64,000 nucleotides of DNA from positions 248,001 to 312,000 of the forward strand of contig NZ_JAQFIN010000005.1 of NCBI RefSeq assembly GCF_029504695.1, given 5' to 3'. Below the pieces are notes generated by a model. The model searched no databases. It was not told the origin of the DNA and saw nothing but the letters and a program-made list of their open reading frames with translations. The translations under genes were made by a program, and so were the position numbers. Of this stretch, positions 36,424 to 45,050 are shown in pieces. Every line of letters begins with the position of its first letter. Positions within the stretch are counted from its first letter, which is position 1. This DNA comes from Parabacteroides sp. PF5-6. Lineage in GTDB: Bacteria > Bacteroidota > Bacteroidia > Bacteroidales > Tannerellaceae.

Positions 36424-38655
36424 TCATCTTCCCCCAGCCGGCAAATGCTTCAGCCAATAGTCTTCCATGCTCTTGCGCAGGTGCAGGGTGGTGCCTTTTC
36501 CTTCATTGATGCTGTGGCTGCGCATCGGGTAGCTGATCTGCGAGAAGATCTTTCCGTGCCGGATCAGTTCGTTTACCAATAGTTCGCAGTTCTGGTAGTG
36601 CACATTGTCGTCGCCCGTGCCGTGGATCAATAAGAGGTTGCCTTTGAGGCCTTCGGCATAGGTGATGGGCGAGCCTTTGCGGTAACCCTCGGCATTGTTT
36701 TGCGGCGTATCCATATAACGTTCCTGGTAGATCGTGTCGTAGGTGCGCTGATCGGCCACGAAAGCGATAGCGATGCCCGTATGGAAGAGATCGGGATAGC
36801 GGAACATGCAATTCAATGTCTGACTGCCACCACCGCTCCATCCGGTAATGCCTACGCGCGACAGGTCGATATACGGGAACTGACGCGCCAGATCCTGAAT
36901 GCCCCGGTACTGGTCTTCGGCCGAGAAAGTGCCCACCTCGCCATAGATACACTTGCGCCATTCGCGTCCGCGTGGTGCCGCCGCGCCCCGGTTCTCAATG
37001 CTCACCACGATATAGCCCTGGTTGGCCATGTACTGGTTCCACAGATCGCCATTGCCCCAGACATCCTGCACGGTCGAGCCGGCCGGTTCGCCGTAGACTT
37101 CAATAATCACGGGATACTTCTTCGCCGGATCGAAACCAACGGGTTTGATCATCCAGGCATCCAGCATCAGATCGCCGGATTTCACCTTGACAAACTCTTT
37201 CGCATTCAGCCCCAACGCGGCATACTGCTCTTTCGCCTTCGCATTGTCTTTGAATATACGCACGGATTGATGCTTGGGGAACGAAACCATATCGATCACC
37301 GGCGGAGTCGCCGCGTTGCTGAATGTATGCACTGCCCATCGTCCGGTTGGCGACATGGCGTAGCGATGCTGTCCCGCCTGATCCATCGGACTGAGGCGTT
37401 TGATCTCATTCTTGCCTTTCAAGCGTGCCGAATAGAGATAGCGCTGGTTGAAATTGTCGGGCGAAGCGATAAAATAGACCAATCCTTTCTCTTTGTCCAT
37501 GCCCACCGGCGAGATGTAGTCGAACGCTCCTTGCGTGATCGGCTGTATGTCTTTGCCATCGCGGCTGATGCGGTAGAGGTGACGCCATCCGTCGCGCTCG
37601 CTCTCCCAGGTGAAGTACGTATTCTTGTCGAGCCACTCGATATGATCGTTGGTGTCCAGCCAGGCGTCGTCGGTATCGGTAAAGATATTCATGGCTTCCA
37701 CTTCACCGGCACGGGCAATCCATACCCGGTTTGTGTTCTGTTGCCGGTTGAGTTGCTGGATAAAGAGGTCGTTGCTCTCGGGGATAAACTCCATGCGCGG
37801 CAGGTAGTGCTCACGCTGATCACCGGGGATGCGGATCCAGGTCGTCTGTCCCCCTGCGGCGGGGATCGTGCCCACCTTAACCGCCGAGTTCAATGTGCCC
37901 GCTTTGGGGTAGGGGAAATGCACGAACGTCGGATAGATCGAGTCCACATTATTGATCATATCGAAGAAACCCGTGCCTTCCGTATCGCTTTGCCAGTAGG
38001 CGATCGTCTGTCCGTCGGGACTCCAGCGGAAGCCATCGCGGCAGTTGAACTCTTCTTCGTACACCCAGTCGAACGTACCGTTGACAATCGTCTCACTGCC
38101 GTCGCGTGTCAGTTGATTGATCTGCCCCGAAGCGAGATCCTCCACATACAGGTTGTTATTGGAGACATAAGCCACCCGCGTGGCATCGGGCGAGAACTTG
38201 GCGAACATCATCGACGCCTCGGGCAGCCCTTTGCCCAGTTGTTGCAGTTTGCCGGTATTCAATGTCAATACCCAGTAGTCGCCCCGCGTATCGTAGCGCC
38301 ACACCTGACGGGTGTTGTTGTAGATCAATACCCGGCTGTTGTCCGCGCTCCAGGCAATACTGCGGATGGCAATCGGCTTACCCGTTGCCGGGTTGATTAA
38401 TTGCGCGGAAGGAATCAGTACTTCCCGCCGGTTGTCTTTCGCCCGGTAGGCAATGACATCCATACCGCCGGTCTCGGCATTCCGTTCCAAGGTGCTGTAG
38501 CGTTCCCCGTCTTTCAACCAGTTGATGCCTCCGACATACTCCGTCTGGATCAACCGTCCGGAAAGAACCTCTTCCAATGTCAATGGATTTTGTGCCGTAC
38601 CCACCAGTCCCAGACTGATCAACAGGCAACATACAAGTGCTTTTGTGTGTTTCAT
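36424..38655 (-). CDS. Prolyl oligopeptidase family S9 dipeptidyl peptidase (DPP-IV-like)
   Basis: 743 residues from the ATG at 38655, which begins a signal peptide (MKHTKALVCCLLISLGLVGTA). An N-terminal beta-propeller (~30-480) precedes the hydrolase domain. The nucleophile is Ser607 in GWSGGGSQT, the acid is in HGTGDDNVHYQN and the histidine in RSHSINEG. It cleaves dipeptides, probably X-Pro, from peptide N-termini in the periplasm. The usual motif in the family is GWSYGG, so Gly replaces Tyr here. Transcribed towards pepC, away from the AraC gene. Confidence 0.9.
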   Translation of the reverse strand: MKHTKALVCCLLISLGLVGTAQNPLTLEEVLSGRLIQTEYVGGINWLKDGERYSTLERNAETGGMDVIAYRAKDNRREVLIPSAQLINPATGKPIAIRSIAWSADNSRVLIYNNTRQVWRYDTRGDYWVLTLNTGKLQQLGKGLPEASMMFAKFSPDATRVAYVSNNNLYVEDLASGQINQLTRDGSETIVNGTFDWVYEEEFNCRDGFRWSPDGQTIAYWQSDTEGTGFFDMINNVDSIYPTFVHFPYPKAGTLNSAVKVGTIPAAGGQTTWIRIPGDQREHYLPRMEFIPESNDLFIQQLNRQQNTNRVWIARAGEVEAMNIFTDTDDAWLDTNDHIEWLDKNTYFTWESERDGWRHLYRISRDGKDIQPITQGAFDYISPVGMDKEKGLVYFIASPDNFNQRYLYSARLKGKNEIKRLSPMDQAGQHRYAMSPTGRWAVHTFSNAATPPVIDMVSFPKHQSVRIFKDNAKAKEQYAALGLNAKEFVKVKSGDLMLDAWMIKPVGFDPAKKYPVIIEVYGEPAGSTVQDVWGNGDLWNQYMANQGYIVVSIENRGAAAPRGREWRKCIYGEVGTFSAEDQYRGIQDLARQFPYIDLSRVGITGWSGGGSQTLNCMFRYPDLFHTGIAIAFVADQRTYDTIYQERYMDTPQNNAEGYRKGSPITYAEGLKGNLLLIHGTGDDNVHYQNCELLVNELIRHGKIFSQISYPMRSHSINEGKGTTLHLRKSMEDYWLKHLPAGGR

Positions 38656-38727
38656 TCTATTTCCAATTTTAGCATTAAGATTAACCACAAAGAACGGAAA
38701 CATCTTGTTCTTCTCCAATAAATTGCC

Positions 38728-38735
38728 TAATTTTG
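38728..38735 (+). promoter_or_regulatory. Possible -7 element immediately before an AraC-type gene
   Basis: TAATTTTG at 38728-38735 with CTTG 20 nt upstream (38704-38707). The ATG at 38745 is only 9 nt further, so the mRNA could begin at or next to the start codon. Confidence 0.4.
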
Positions 38736-38744
38736 TTTTGCCAT

Positions 38745-39920
38745 ATGTTAAAAACCGCCGCCATACTACTTCCGTCTTTCGTTGCCCTGTTCTGGGTGGC
38801 GCTGTTCTTGATTAATGGGAAAGAAAACTCTCGGCCGCAACGGATCTGGATGCTGTTTCTGTTGTTTATCGGTGTTTGTAGCCAGATCTGGAGTGTGTTC
38901 TATACCGGTATTGAAGATTATTCTTTCTATTATAAATTGGATATTGTAGATGCCTTTCTCTCTTTGTCGATCTTACCGCTGGTGTATTTCTATTTCTGGT
39001 CGTTGACCCACGACGGGCCAATGGGCTGGAAGCAATACGCCTGTTTCCTGCCGGCACTATTGATCGGCGGATGTACTGCCCTGTTTTATGGCCTGATGGG
39101 CGATGAGCAATCGACCGATTTTGTGCGCCACATGGTTGAAAGCCGCGAGAACTACGTATTCCCGACGGGCTCCCTGCCCTGGGCGCTTTCCCTGATCGGG
39201 TGGGAGGGATATTATCTGTTTATCCTCGGTCAGGTGGTGGTGATCATGAGCTATTCCACTCTGAACGCGATCCGTTACCGGCGCGGACTAAAACATTATT
39301 TCTCCAACCTCGACGAGAAAGCGGTGGAGAACAACCGGGCGGTATTGATCGGGCTTTACGTCTTGTTGTTACTCACCCTCTTGATCTATGGCTCGCGCAT
39401 TCTCTCGCCCGAGAAGTATTTCTCGGTCAAGTATATCTTTATGGTGGGTGTAGGCGTCACTTTGTATTTCATGAGTTACTATGTGTATAAGCTCCGGTTC
39501 ACCGCCGGAGATATTATCCTTGCGATGGAAGAGGAAACGAAAGAAGCGATCCCGCCGATCGATCTGCACGATGTCTATACCGAGATCCTTCCCCAGTTTA
39601 CCCACCTGATCGACGAAGAGCAGATCTTCCTGCAACCCCATATCACCCTGGAGGAGATCGCCCGTCAACTGAATTCGAACCGCACCTATATCTCCCGCCT
39701 GATCAACGAGGAGTTTCAGATGAGCTTCTACGACTATATCAACGGCAAACGCCTGGCTTACGCCAAAGCCCTGATCACCCAGAACCCCCAGTACACCCGC
39801 GACGAGATCGCCCACGCCTCCGGTTTCCTGCACGCCCAGAACTTCAGTCGCGTCTTCAAACAACAAACCGGCCTGACCTTCAGCGAATGGCGGAAGAATG
39901 TCGTGGCGAATGAAGGGTGA
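38745..39920 (+). CDS. Membrane-anchored AraC-type transcriptional regulator
   Basis: 391 residues from the ATG at 38745 (MLKTAAILLPSFVALFW). About seven membrane segments in the first ~245 residues are followed by an AraC domain (LEEIARQLNSNRTYISRLIN, then RDEIAHASGFLHAQNFSRVFKQQ). It shares the N-terminal pattern of the regulator at 573. The next genes are HicBA (opposite strand) and a T9SS-type secreted protein at 41070. Signal and targets unknown. Confidence 0.85.
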   Translation: MLKTAAILLPSFVALFWVALFLINGKENSRPQRIWMLFLLFIGVCSQIWSVFYTGIEDYSFYYKLDIVDAFLSLSILPLVYFYFWSLTHDGPMGWKQYACFLPALLIGGCTALFYGLMGDEQSTDFVRHMVESRENYVFPTGSLPWALSLIGWEGYYLFILGQVVVIMSYSTLNAIRYRRGLKHYFSNLDEKAVENNRAVLIGLYVLLLLTLLIYGSRILSPEKYFSVKYIFMVGVGVTLYFMSYYVYKLRFTAGDIILAMEEETKEAIPPIDLHDVYTEILPQFTHLIDEEQIFLQPHITLEEIARQLNSNRTYISRLINEEFQMSFYDYINGKRLAYAKALITQNPQYTRDEIAHASGFLHAQNFSRVFKQQTGLTFSEWRKNVVANEG

Positions 39921-39942
39921 TTGACGGGTACTGTTGTGCCCT

Positions 39943-40344
39943 TTATAAAGCTATTGAAATCAGCTCCTGCCCCAAGGAATGTAGCCCCTTTTGTATTTTT
40001 TCTATTTGCTCTTTGCGGGGTTTGCTTTTGCCGTGTGCATACGACCACAGTTGTTTCTGATTGATCCCCGTCAGCTTTTCTAAGGCTGAATTGGAAAAGA
40101 TACCCTCATAGTATTGCAATAAGCTTTGCACATCAAATTTATATACGATCTCGTACTGACCATCCAAATACTCCGGATAGGTTCTATTATCTTCTTTCAT
40201 GGTCTCTACATAAAAAGAAATCTGATCTATCATATCCTTTTTGGCTTCTTCAGCCGTATGTCCCATGCCTGAAAATAGTTCGTTCTCCGTAAAGACGCTA
40301 TAACCATCCGTTGTTTTTTCTATTGTTGCTATTATTGTTTTCAT
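39943..40344 (-). CDS. hicB: HicB-family antitoxin
   Basis: 133 residues. A partly degraded RNase-H-like HicB fold (IEKTTDGYSVFTENELFSGMGHTAEEAKKDM) is followed by an HTH-like C-terminus (FSNSALEKLTGINQKQLWSYAHGKSKPRKEQIEKI). HicB neutralises HicA and binds the operon's operator. It starts 23 nt after the hicA stop. Confidence 0.87.
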   Translation of the reverse strand: MKTIIATIEKTTDGYSVFTENELFSGMGHTAEEAKKDMIDQISFYVETMKEDNRTYPEYLDGQYEIVYKFDVQSLLQYYEGIFSNSALEKLTGINQKQLWSYAHGKSKPRKEQIEKIQKGLHSLGQELISIAL

Positions 40345-40367
40345 ATGACTTGTCTTTTTAATTCGAC

Positions 40368-40547
40368 TTATTTAAGCCCCATCTCTTTTTTTATCTTGTT
40401 TTCTATCCCTTTTCCCACCTCTTTACTTCCATGATTGGGAACGGGGTAAGTTCGATCTTCTTTGATATAGATCACATGACTGCCTTTTTGTCGATGAACT
40501 CGCCATCCGTTATCTTGTATTAACCTATGCAATTCATTCGACTTCAT
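40368..40547 (-). CDS. hicA: HicA-family mRNA interferase toxin
   Basis: 59 residues, short enough to be missed: MKSNELHRLIQDNGW, the catalytic histidine in RQKGSHVIY, then YPVPNHGSKEVGKGIENKI. This is the double-stranded-RNA-binding-like HicA fold that cleaves mRNA. ATG at 40547, stop at 40368-40370. First gene of hicAB; its promoter (40573-40603) carries an inverted repeat between the -33 and -7 boxes. Confidence 0.88.
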   Translation of the reverse strand: MKSNELHRLIQDNGWRVHRQKGSHVIYIKEDRTYPVPNHGSKEVGKGIENKIKKEMGLK

Positions 40548-40572
40548 GTGTGATAGCTCTTGTGTTGATAGA

Positions 40573-40613
40573 CAAAGATAGATATTATTCTATTGTTTTG
40601 CAAGAATAGAATA
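40573..40613 (-). promoter_or_regulatory. hicAB promoter with putative HicB operator
   Basis: On the minus strand TTG (40603-40601) and TATCTTTG (40580-40573) are 20 nt apart. Inverted arms TATTCTATT (40586-40594) and AATAGAATA (40605-40613) sit across the -33 region, so a protein bound there would block RNA polymerase. Confidence 0.5.
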
Positions 40614-40642
40614 GAATATTTTCTAAATTTATTTATCTGTAT

Positions 40643-40730
40643 AAGGTACCGGTATTTTGTAATCAAACTACCGGTATTTGGTCGACAAAGTACTGCTATT
40701 TTGTTCGCAAACTACCGGTAGTTTGCGAAG
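40643..40730. repeat. 22-bp repeat array R3, four units
   Basis: Units at 40643-40664, 40665-40686, 40687-40708 and 40709-40730. Core AAACTACCGGTATTTGG, R1/R2 family with more drift; the last unit is the cleanest (AAACTACCGGTAGTTTG). Downstream sequence to ~40761 matches that after R2. Confidence 0.9.
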
Positions 40731-40975
40731 GAAATATTAACGCTTCATTTTCAATGGCTTAGAGGTAGGGCGTTGTTCGTCGCTTCGCAGGTCGTTTGTC
40801 TTTGTGAAATCGATCTCAAACGAAGTTTTTCATCCTACTGATTTTATGCTTCGCTAAGCGACCTTCGGTTCGGTGTGAACCGATTTTCTCTTTATAATTT
40901 ACGTATTGCGACCACCTTTTACGAATTGAGACGTAATGGCTGCGTGATTTTAATGCCCTTTTTATGCCTTCTTTT

Positions 40976-40983
40976 TACTTTTG
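40976..40983 (+). promoter_or_regulatory. Possible -7 element of the secreted protein gene
   Basis: TACTTTTG at 40976-40983, 87 nt before the ATG at 41070. The -33 region (TTTT) is weak. Confidence 0.4.
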
Positions 40984-41069
40984 TGCCACCGTTTATACAA
41001 GACCCTTCCGTTATACCTATGATAATCGAAAAAAATACTCTAAATATTCATACATTAAGAACAAGAAGA

Positions 41070-43427
41070 ATGAAACAAAAAATGACAAAAGAACATCTTT
41101 TACGCCCCTTCAAAGGGATAAGTATTTTACTTTTTTTATTCGCCAGCGTGTTTGCGGCGCAGGCCGAGGTGGGTTATACGTTGTATTATAATGCCAGTAA
41201 TGGGTTGATGTATAAAGACGCAGCATTCGATAGTTTGGCTGAGGATATAACAGGTTATAAAGCTGACGATACTAACAAAGCAATTTTTACCCTGGAAAAC
41301 TTTGAGCTTACGACAACGGCAGACATTGGTCTTGTTCTTCCAGCTGGAGTAACGCTGGTGCTTAAAGGGGAGAATACAATTACAGCAACGGCTAAGGCTT
41401 TGTATGCAAAAGGAGACCTTAGTATTGAGGGTACAGGCTCGTTGACATGTACAGGAAATCTATACGGAATGATTGTGGATGAAAATCTGACTTTCTCCGG
41501 TGGAAGTGTTACGGCGAATGGGCCTAATCCGATATTCATAACAGGCCATCTTCTTGTAGAGGGAGGTACGCTGGAAGGTGCTGTAGACGAAGGTGGCGCC
41601 GGTGTGTCTGCCAAAACTCTTACCGTAACCGGAGGTGTATTAAGAGGTAAAGGGGGGACAGATATCTTTGGAATAGCAGTCGAAGGAACCCCTACGACGA
41701 CTGGATGTACTATCACTGGTGGGGATGATGGCTATGATGACGACGACGAAATATCTTATGGCTCCTATGATGGTGGCAAGTTATGGGGATATATAATAAA
41801 AGGAGCGAACACCCCAGCCAAATACGTGCAGATTGCCAAGCTTCCCAATACTTTTACGTTGTATTACAATGCACAAGTTGGTACGATGTATGATGGTGAG
41901 GAAGAAGGAAAAGAGGTTACTACCGGCTTTAGCGGTAGCTATTCTGCCAGTAAGGATGGCATGACCCTGACCCTGGAAGACTTTGAATTTGAGACAACGG
42001 CAGCTATCGGCCTCAGCCTTCCGGCTGGCATTACGCTTGTATTAAAAGGGGAGAATGCGATTACGGCGGAAGAAGCAGAAAAAGATGATCAAGCTAGAGC
42101 TATATCCACAAAGGGTAATCTTATCATTCAAGAAAGCGGAAGCGGATCGTTGACGCTTACGGCCGAAAGCGGAGAGAAAGAAAATGCTATTGGTAGCGGC
42201 TTGTATGTTGCAGGAAACCTTACCCTGAAAAGCGGAACGGTCGTATGCGAAGGTGGGATGTATGCAGTGGATATTTATCAGGATCTGACAATCAATGGCG
42301 GTAGCCTGAAAGGCACGGCTACTGGAACGACTGCATCTGATTCCAAAGGAGTGGGTGTTACGGAAGATATTCTTATCACCGGAGGTGAACTAGAAGGTAT
42401 CGGTGGAACTCCTGAAAGGATGTCTAACAGTTATGGCGTGTATTCTAAAAACCTTACGGTAACCGGAGGCGAGTTGAGAGGCCTGGGTGGTGATGTCGTC
42501 ACTAATTTTAGCTTTGGCATAGCTGTATACGGAACAAAACCCATAGTCTCCGGATGCACGATCGTTGGTGGTGAGGATGAATCAGCAGAAAACCCGTTGA
42601 GCGTTTCAGTAATAGACGGTGTTAATGTGTATTCCGCAGACGGCAATACCCCTGCCAAATACGTACAAATCACCGGCCCGTCCGCATCTGAGCCGGGTAC
42701 CTATCACTCCATCACCCTCGAAGTAGCCGGTGGTATCGAACTCTATGATCTGACAGCCGGAACGCTTCAGGTTGCTGAAGGCGATCACCTGTTCCTGCAG
42801 TTCCTGCCCGAAGACCGGACACTGGGGGCCGACGATATCCTGTTCCTGATCGATGGCGTGGAGACGGCATTTACCGCAACGGCTGAAGGCAATTATTTCT
42901 CGTATATCCTCAATCCGGTGGCGGAAGATCATACGATCCAGATCGCACTGAAGGAATATACGGTGACGCTGACCGAAACGGAAGGGGTGACGTATAATGT
43001 CGGTGCCGGTGAACATACGGTGGCTTATGCTGAAACCTTTACCTTTAGCCTCACCTTGGCCGATGGTATCGATCCGGAGAAGGTGCATGTTTTTGCGAAT
43101 GGGGTGGAGATCCTGCCGAACGAGCTGCGCGCCACGATCCTTACCTATACGATCGACCGGGTAATCACTTCGATCACCGTAGTTATTGAAGGAACCGGCG
43201 GAACAACGTCGAATGCCGAGCTGACGCACGACGTTCGCGTTGTAGTTGAAAGTGGAAAGTTGAAAGTGGAAAGTGAAGGGCAAGCCATTGATGTGGCGGT
43301 TTATACGATCAACGGGCAGAACGTGGTGTCGCTGCGTGGCCTTCGCGGTTCGCATACCCTTACGTTGCCGGCGGGAATCTACCTGGTGAAGGCAGGCGAT
43401 AAGGTCTATAAAGTCAGCACACACTAA
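41070..43427 (+). CDS. Large secreted beta-helix-like protein with T9SS-type sorting domain
   Basis: 785 residues from the ATG at 41070. A signal peptide (ISILLFLFASVFAAQAE) is followed by two related ~230-residue repeats starting near residues 36 and 264 (both with TLYYNA, LPAG(V/I)TLVLKGEN). They are rich in Gly/Thr, as in right-handed beta-helix or carbohydrate-binding modules. Residues ~544-718 are the module shared with the protein at 1937. The linker (726-735) is encoded by four GTTGAAA/GTGGAAA heptamers, and the last ~48 residues match the same sorting domain (VYTINGQNVVSLRGLRG, GIYLVKAGDKVYKV). Ligand unknown. Confidence 0.8.
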   Translation: MKQKMTKEHLLRPFKGISILLFLFASVFAAQAEVGYTLYYNASNGLMYKDAAFDSLAEDITGYKADDTNKAIFTLENFELTTTADIGLVLPAGVTLVLKGENTITATAKALYAKGDLSIEGTGSLTCTGNLYGMIVDENLTFSGGSVTANGPNPIFITGHLLVEGGTLEGAVDEGGAGVSAKTLTVTGGVLRGKGGTDIFGIAVEGTPTTTGCTITGGDDGYDDDDEISYGSYDGGKLWGYIIKGANTPAKYVQIAKLPNTFTLYYNAQVGTMYDGEEEGKEVTTGFSGSYSASKDGMTLTLEDFEFETTAAIGLSLPAGITLVLKGENAITAEEAEKDDQARAISTKGNLIIQESGSGSLTLTAESGEKENAIGSGLYVAGNLTLKSGTVVCEGGMYAVDIYQDLTINGGSLKGTATGTTASDSKGVGVTEDILITGGELEGIGGTPERMSNSYGVYSKNLTVTGGELRGLGGDVVTNFSFGIAVYGTKPIVSGCTIVGGEDESAENPLSVSVIDGVNVYSADGNTPAKYVQITGPSASEPGTYHSITLEVAGGIELYDLTAGTLQVAEGDHLFLQFLPEDRTLGADDILFLIDGVETAFTATAEGNYFSYILNPVAEDHTIQIALKEYTVTLTETEGVTYNVGAGEHTVAYAETFTFSLTLADGIDPEKVHVFANGVEILPNELRATILTYTIDRVITSITVVIEGTGGTTSNAELTHDVRVVVESGKLKVESEGQAIDVAVYTINGQNVVSLRGLRGSHTLTLPAGIYLVKAGDKVYKVSTH
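43245..43272. repeat. Four heptamers inside the coding sequence (GTTGAAA/GTGGAAA)
   Basis: GTTGAAA, GTGGAAA, GTTGAAA, GTGGAAA: exactly 28 nt, encoding VESGKLKVESE. It lies at the same linker as the AATTGTC block at 3058 in the paralogue, yet uses a different word. Confidence 0.9.
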
Positions 43428-43448
43428 TCGGATCTATTCCGCGCTGGG

Positions 43449-43495
43449 AACGCAGCCTCTCGCAGATCAAAAAGGATCTGTGGGGGGCTGCGTTT
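43449..43495. terminator. Large hairpin between convergent genes
   Basis: AACGCAGCC / GGCTGCGTT (43449-43457, 43486-43494) encloses CGCAGATC / GATCTGTG (43461-43468, 43475-43482). A T-run of three follows on the plus strand. It probably terminates the secreted protein gene. Confidence 0.65.
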
Positions 43496-43515
43496 GGCTT
43501 GAATAAAGGTTGTTT

Positions 43516-44262
43516 TCACCGTTTCGTCTTCTGCCACTGGCGGAAGGTCATGCCGGTGCATTGCTTGAAGACGCGGCTGAAAGAGGAGGCGTGAACGAAA
43601 CCGCTTTCGATGGCGAGGCGTTCCTGGGTCAGGTCGGGATCGGTATTCATACGCTCCTGGGCGTAGGTGATGCGGCGCAGGTTGATGTATTCGAAAAAGC
43701 CGTTATTGTATTCTTCGCGCAACAGGCGGGAGACGTAAGTCCGGTTGGTATTCAACAGGTGGGCCACCTCTTCGATGCGCAGGTTGGGGTGCAGGTAAAG
43801 CTTTTCTTCATCCATCAGGCGATTGAATTCCGGCAACAGCTTCAGGTAGGTATTGGGGTGGTTGTCTTCTTCTTCTTCTTCTTCCAAAAGGTCGTCCACC
43901 TCTTCCTCTGCCTCTACTTCTTCCTCTACTTCTACTTCTTCCTCTTCCTCCTCTGCCGGGGGGAAAGTTTCCGAATCGGCTCGCGCCTGCCGGTAGGCCG
44001 ACAGGGACACGCGGTAGCCTACGATATAAAGCAGCGCAGTCAGTAGCAGCATCACGATGGTGACGGCAACCGGATAGCGGACGATCAGGGTATAACCGAA
44101 AAAATGATCCCAACCGAACAAAATGGCCGCTATACCTATAAAAACAGCGGTACATAGATACTGCCGACGGGAAAGATATTTCCAGTCGAGCCACATCGTC
44201 ACCACCCAAAACAAACACGCAAAGGGAGGAAACAACAAAGTCAGGTGTTGAAGTATTTGCAT
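43516..44262 (-). CDS. Membrane AraC-type regulator with glutamate-rich linker
   Basis: 248 residues from the ATG at 44262. Three hydrophobic segments (~5-22, ~34-48, ~60-82) precede a ~32-residue run that is almost all Glu/Val/Asp (EEEEEEVEVEEEVEAEEE, then DDLLEEEEEED). The AraC domain follows (IEEVAHLLNTNRTYVSRLLR, ERLAIESGFVHASSFSRVFKQC). The pre-HTH segment (TYLKLLPEFNRLMDEEKLYL) matches the other two membrane regulators, so this looks like a family member that lost about four membrane helices. A -7-like TACTTTTG lies 4 nt before the ATG. Confidence 0.82.
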   Translation of the reverse strand: MQILQHLTLLFPPFACLFWVVTMWLDWKYLSRRQYLCTAVFIGIAAILFGWDHFFGYTLIVRYPVAVTIVMLLLTALLYIVGYRVSLSAYRQARADSETFPPAEEEEEEVEVEEEVEAEEEVDDLLEEEEEEDNHPNTYLKLLPEFNRLMDEEKLYLHPNLRIEEVAHLLNTNRTYVSRLLREEYNNGFFEYINLRRITYAQERMNTDPDLTQERLAIESGFVHASSFSRVFKQCTGMTFRQWQKTKR

Positions 44263-44369
44263 GGGGCAAAAGTACAAAACCTACCCCCGGAATTGCCTGT
44301 TCGCACTTAGCAAACCGTATATTTTACTTGACGGATATGCAAAAAAAGTTAGCAGATCAACAATTTCGA

Positions 44370-45050
44370 CTACAATATCTGAAATTTAATACCGAACGAG
44401 AGACTCAGGTAATCGGAGGGTTTCAGGTAGCGGTTGCCCACGGCGGAGATGAGGTAGAGGTCGCAGGTGCTCAGCTCGTAGAAGAATGTCAGGTGGCGCT
44501 TGGGGTACCGCCGCTTGTCGGGGTAGAAGGTGAGGCGTTCACCTACGAAGATATGCGTGCGTATCCGGGTGGAGAAAGTATAATAGCCACTCGGGTAGCG
44601 GTCGGGATTGAGCACCCAGAAGTCTTCATCCAACAGGGTATTCAGATACAAGCCGCAGGTCAGGGGTTCGAACATAAACGAATCGTTCAATCGCACTTTC
44701 CAGGGCATATAGTTCTGCTTTACCGTAAAGGTAGCCATCGCATGGTGGTCGGTATAGCGGGGCACGATCCCGAACAGGAAATCGGTCTCCCAGCGGTCTT
44801 TGCCGTAGTTCCATCCCACCCCGGCGGAGATCAGGCCGATGGATCCGGCGAATTGCATCTTGGTATACTTGGGGATCAGGCTGTTCCAGAACGAGGTGTA
44901 CTGGTTCACTCCTCTCTCGTAGGCGCTCAACGCAGGGGTAGCCGGCGTATGTCCACCTCCAATTCTTCCCCCCATCGATTCCTGCGCCGAGAGGGTCAGG
45001 GGCAGGCAGAGGGCGATCCATAACAGGGCTTTAAAACTCCACCACTTCAT
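44370..45050 (-). CDS. Putative outer-membrane barrel-like protein
   Basis: 226 residues. A signal peptide (MKWWSFKALLWIALCLPLTL, then SAQ) is followed by alternating hydrophobic strands ending in LSLSFGIKFQIL, which is compatible with a small outer-membrane beta-barrel. No family recognised. Its start overlaps the phosphoesterase gene by 20 nt, so the two are co-translated. Confidence 0.65.
   Translation of the reverse strand: MKWWSFKALLWIALCLPLTLSAQESMGGRIGGGHTPATPALSAYERGVNQYTSFWNSLIPKYTKMQFAGSIGLISAGVGWNYGKDRWETDFLFGIVPRYTDHHAMATFTVKQNYMPWKVRLNDSFMFEPLTCGLYLNTLLDEDFWVLNPDRYPSGYYTFSTRIRTHIFVGERLTFYPDKRRYPKRHLTFFYELSTCDLYLISAVGNRYLKPSDYLSLSFGIKFQIL

Larger units (their letters stand above)
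40548..41069. other. Divergent intergenic region with 22-bp array R3
   Basis: A 522-nt gap between hicA and the secreted protein. It carries the hicAB promoter, array R3 (40643-40730), a small hairpin containing CTTCGCTAAGCG (40848-40860), a 6-bp hairpin CGGTTC / GAACCG (40866-40882) and a -7-like TACTTTTG (40976-40983) for the right-hand gene. An open frame running through it from 40875 is not credible as a longer start. Confidence 0.65.

Noticed and set aside
36503-36961. Alternative minus-strand frame within the DPP-IV gene
   Set aside because: It is a shifted frame inside a conserved hydrolase domain and lacks recognisable features.
40875-41069. Upstream extension of the 41070 secreted protein
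   Set aside because: Added residues precede the signal peptide and overlap the predicted -7 box; the start at 41070 gives a normal export signal.
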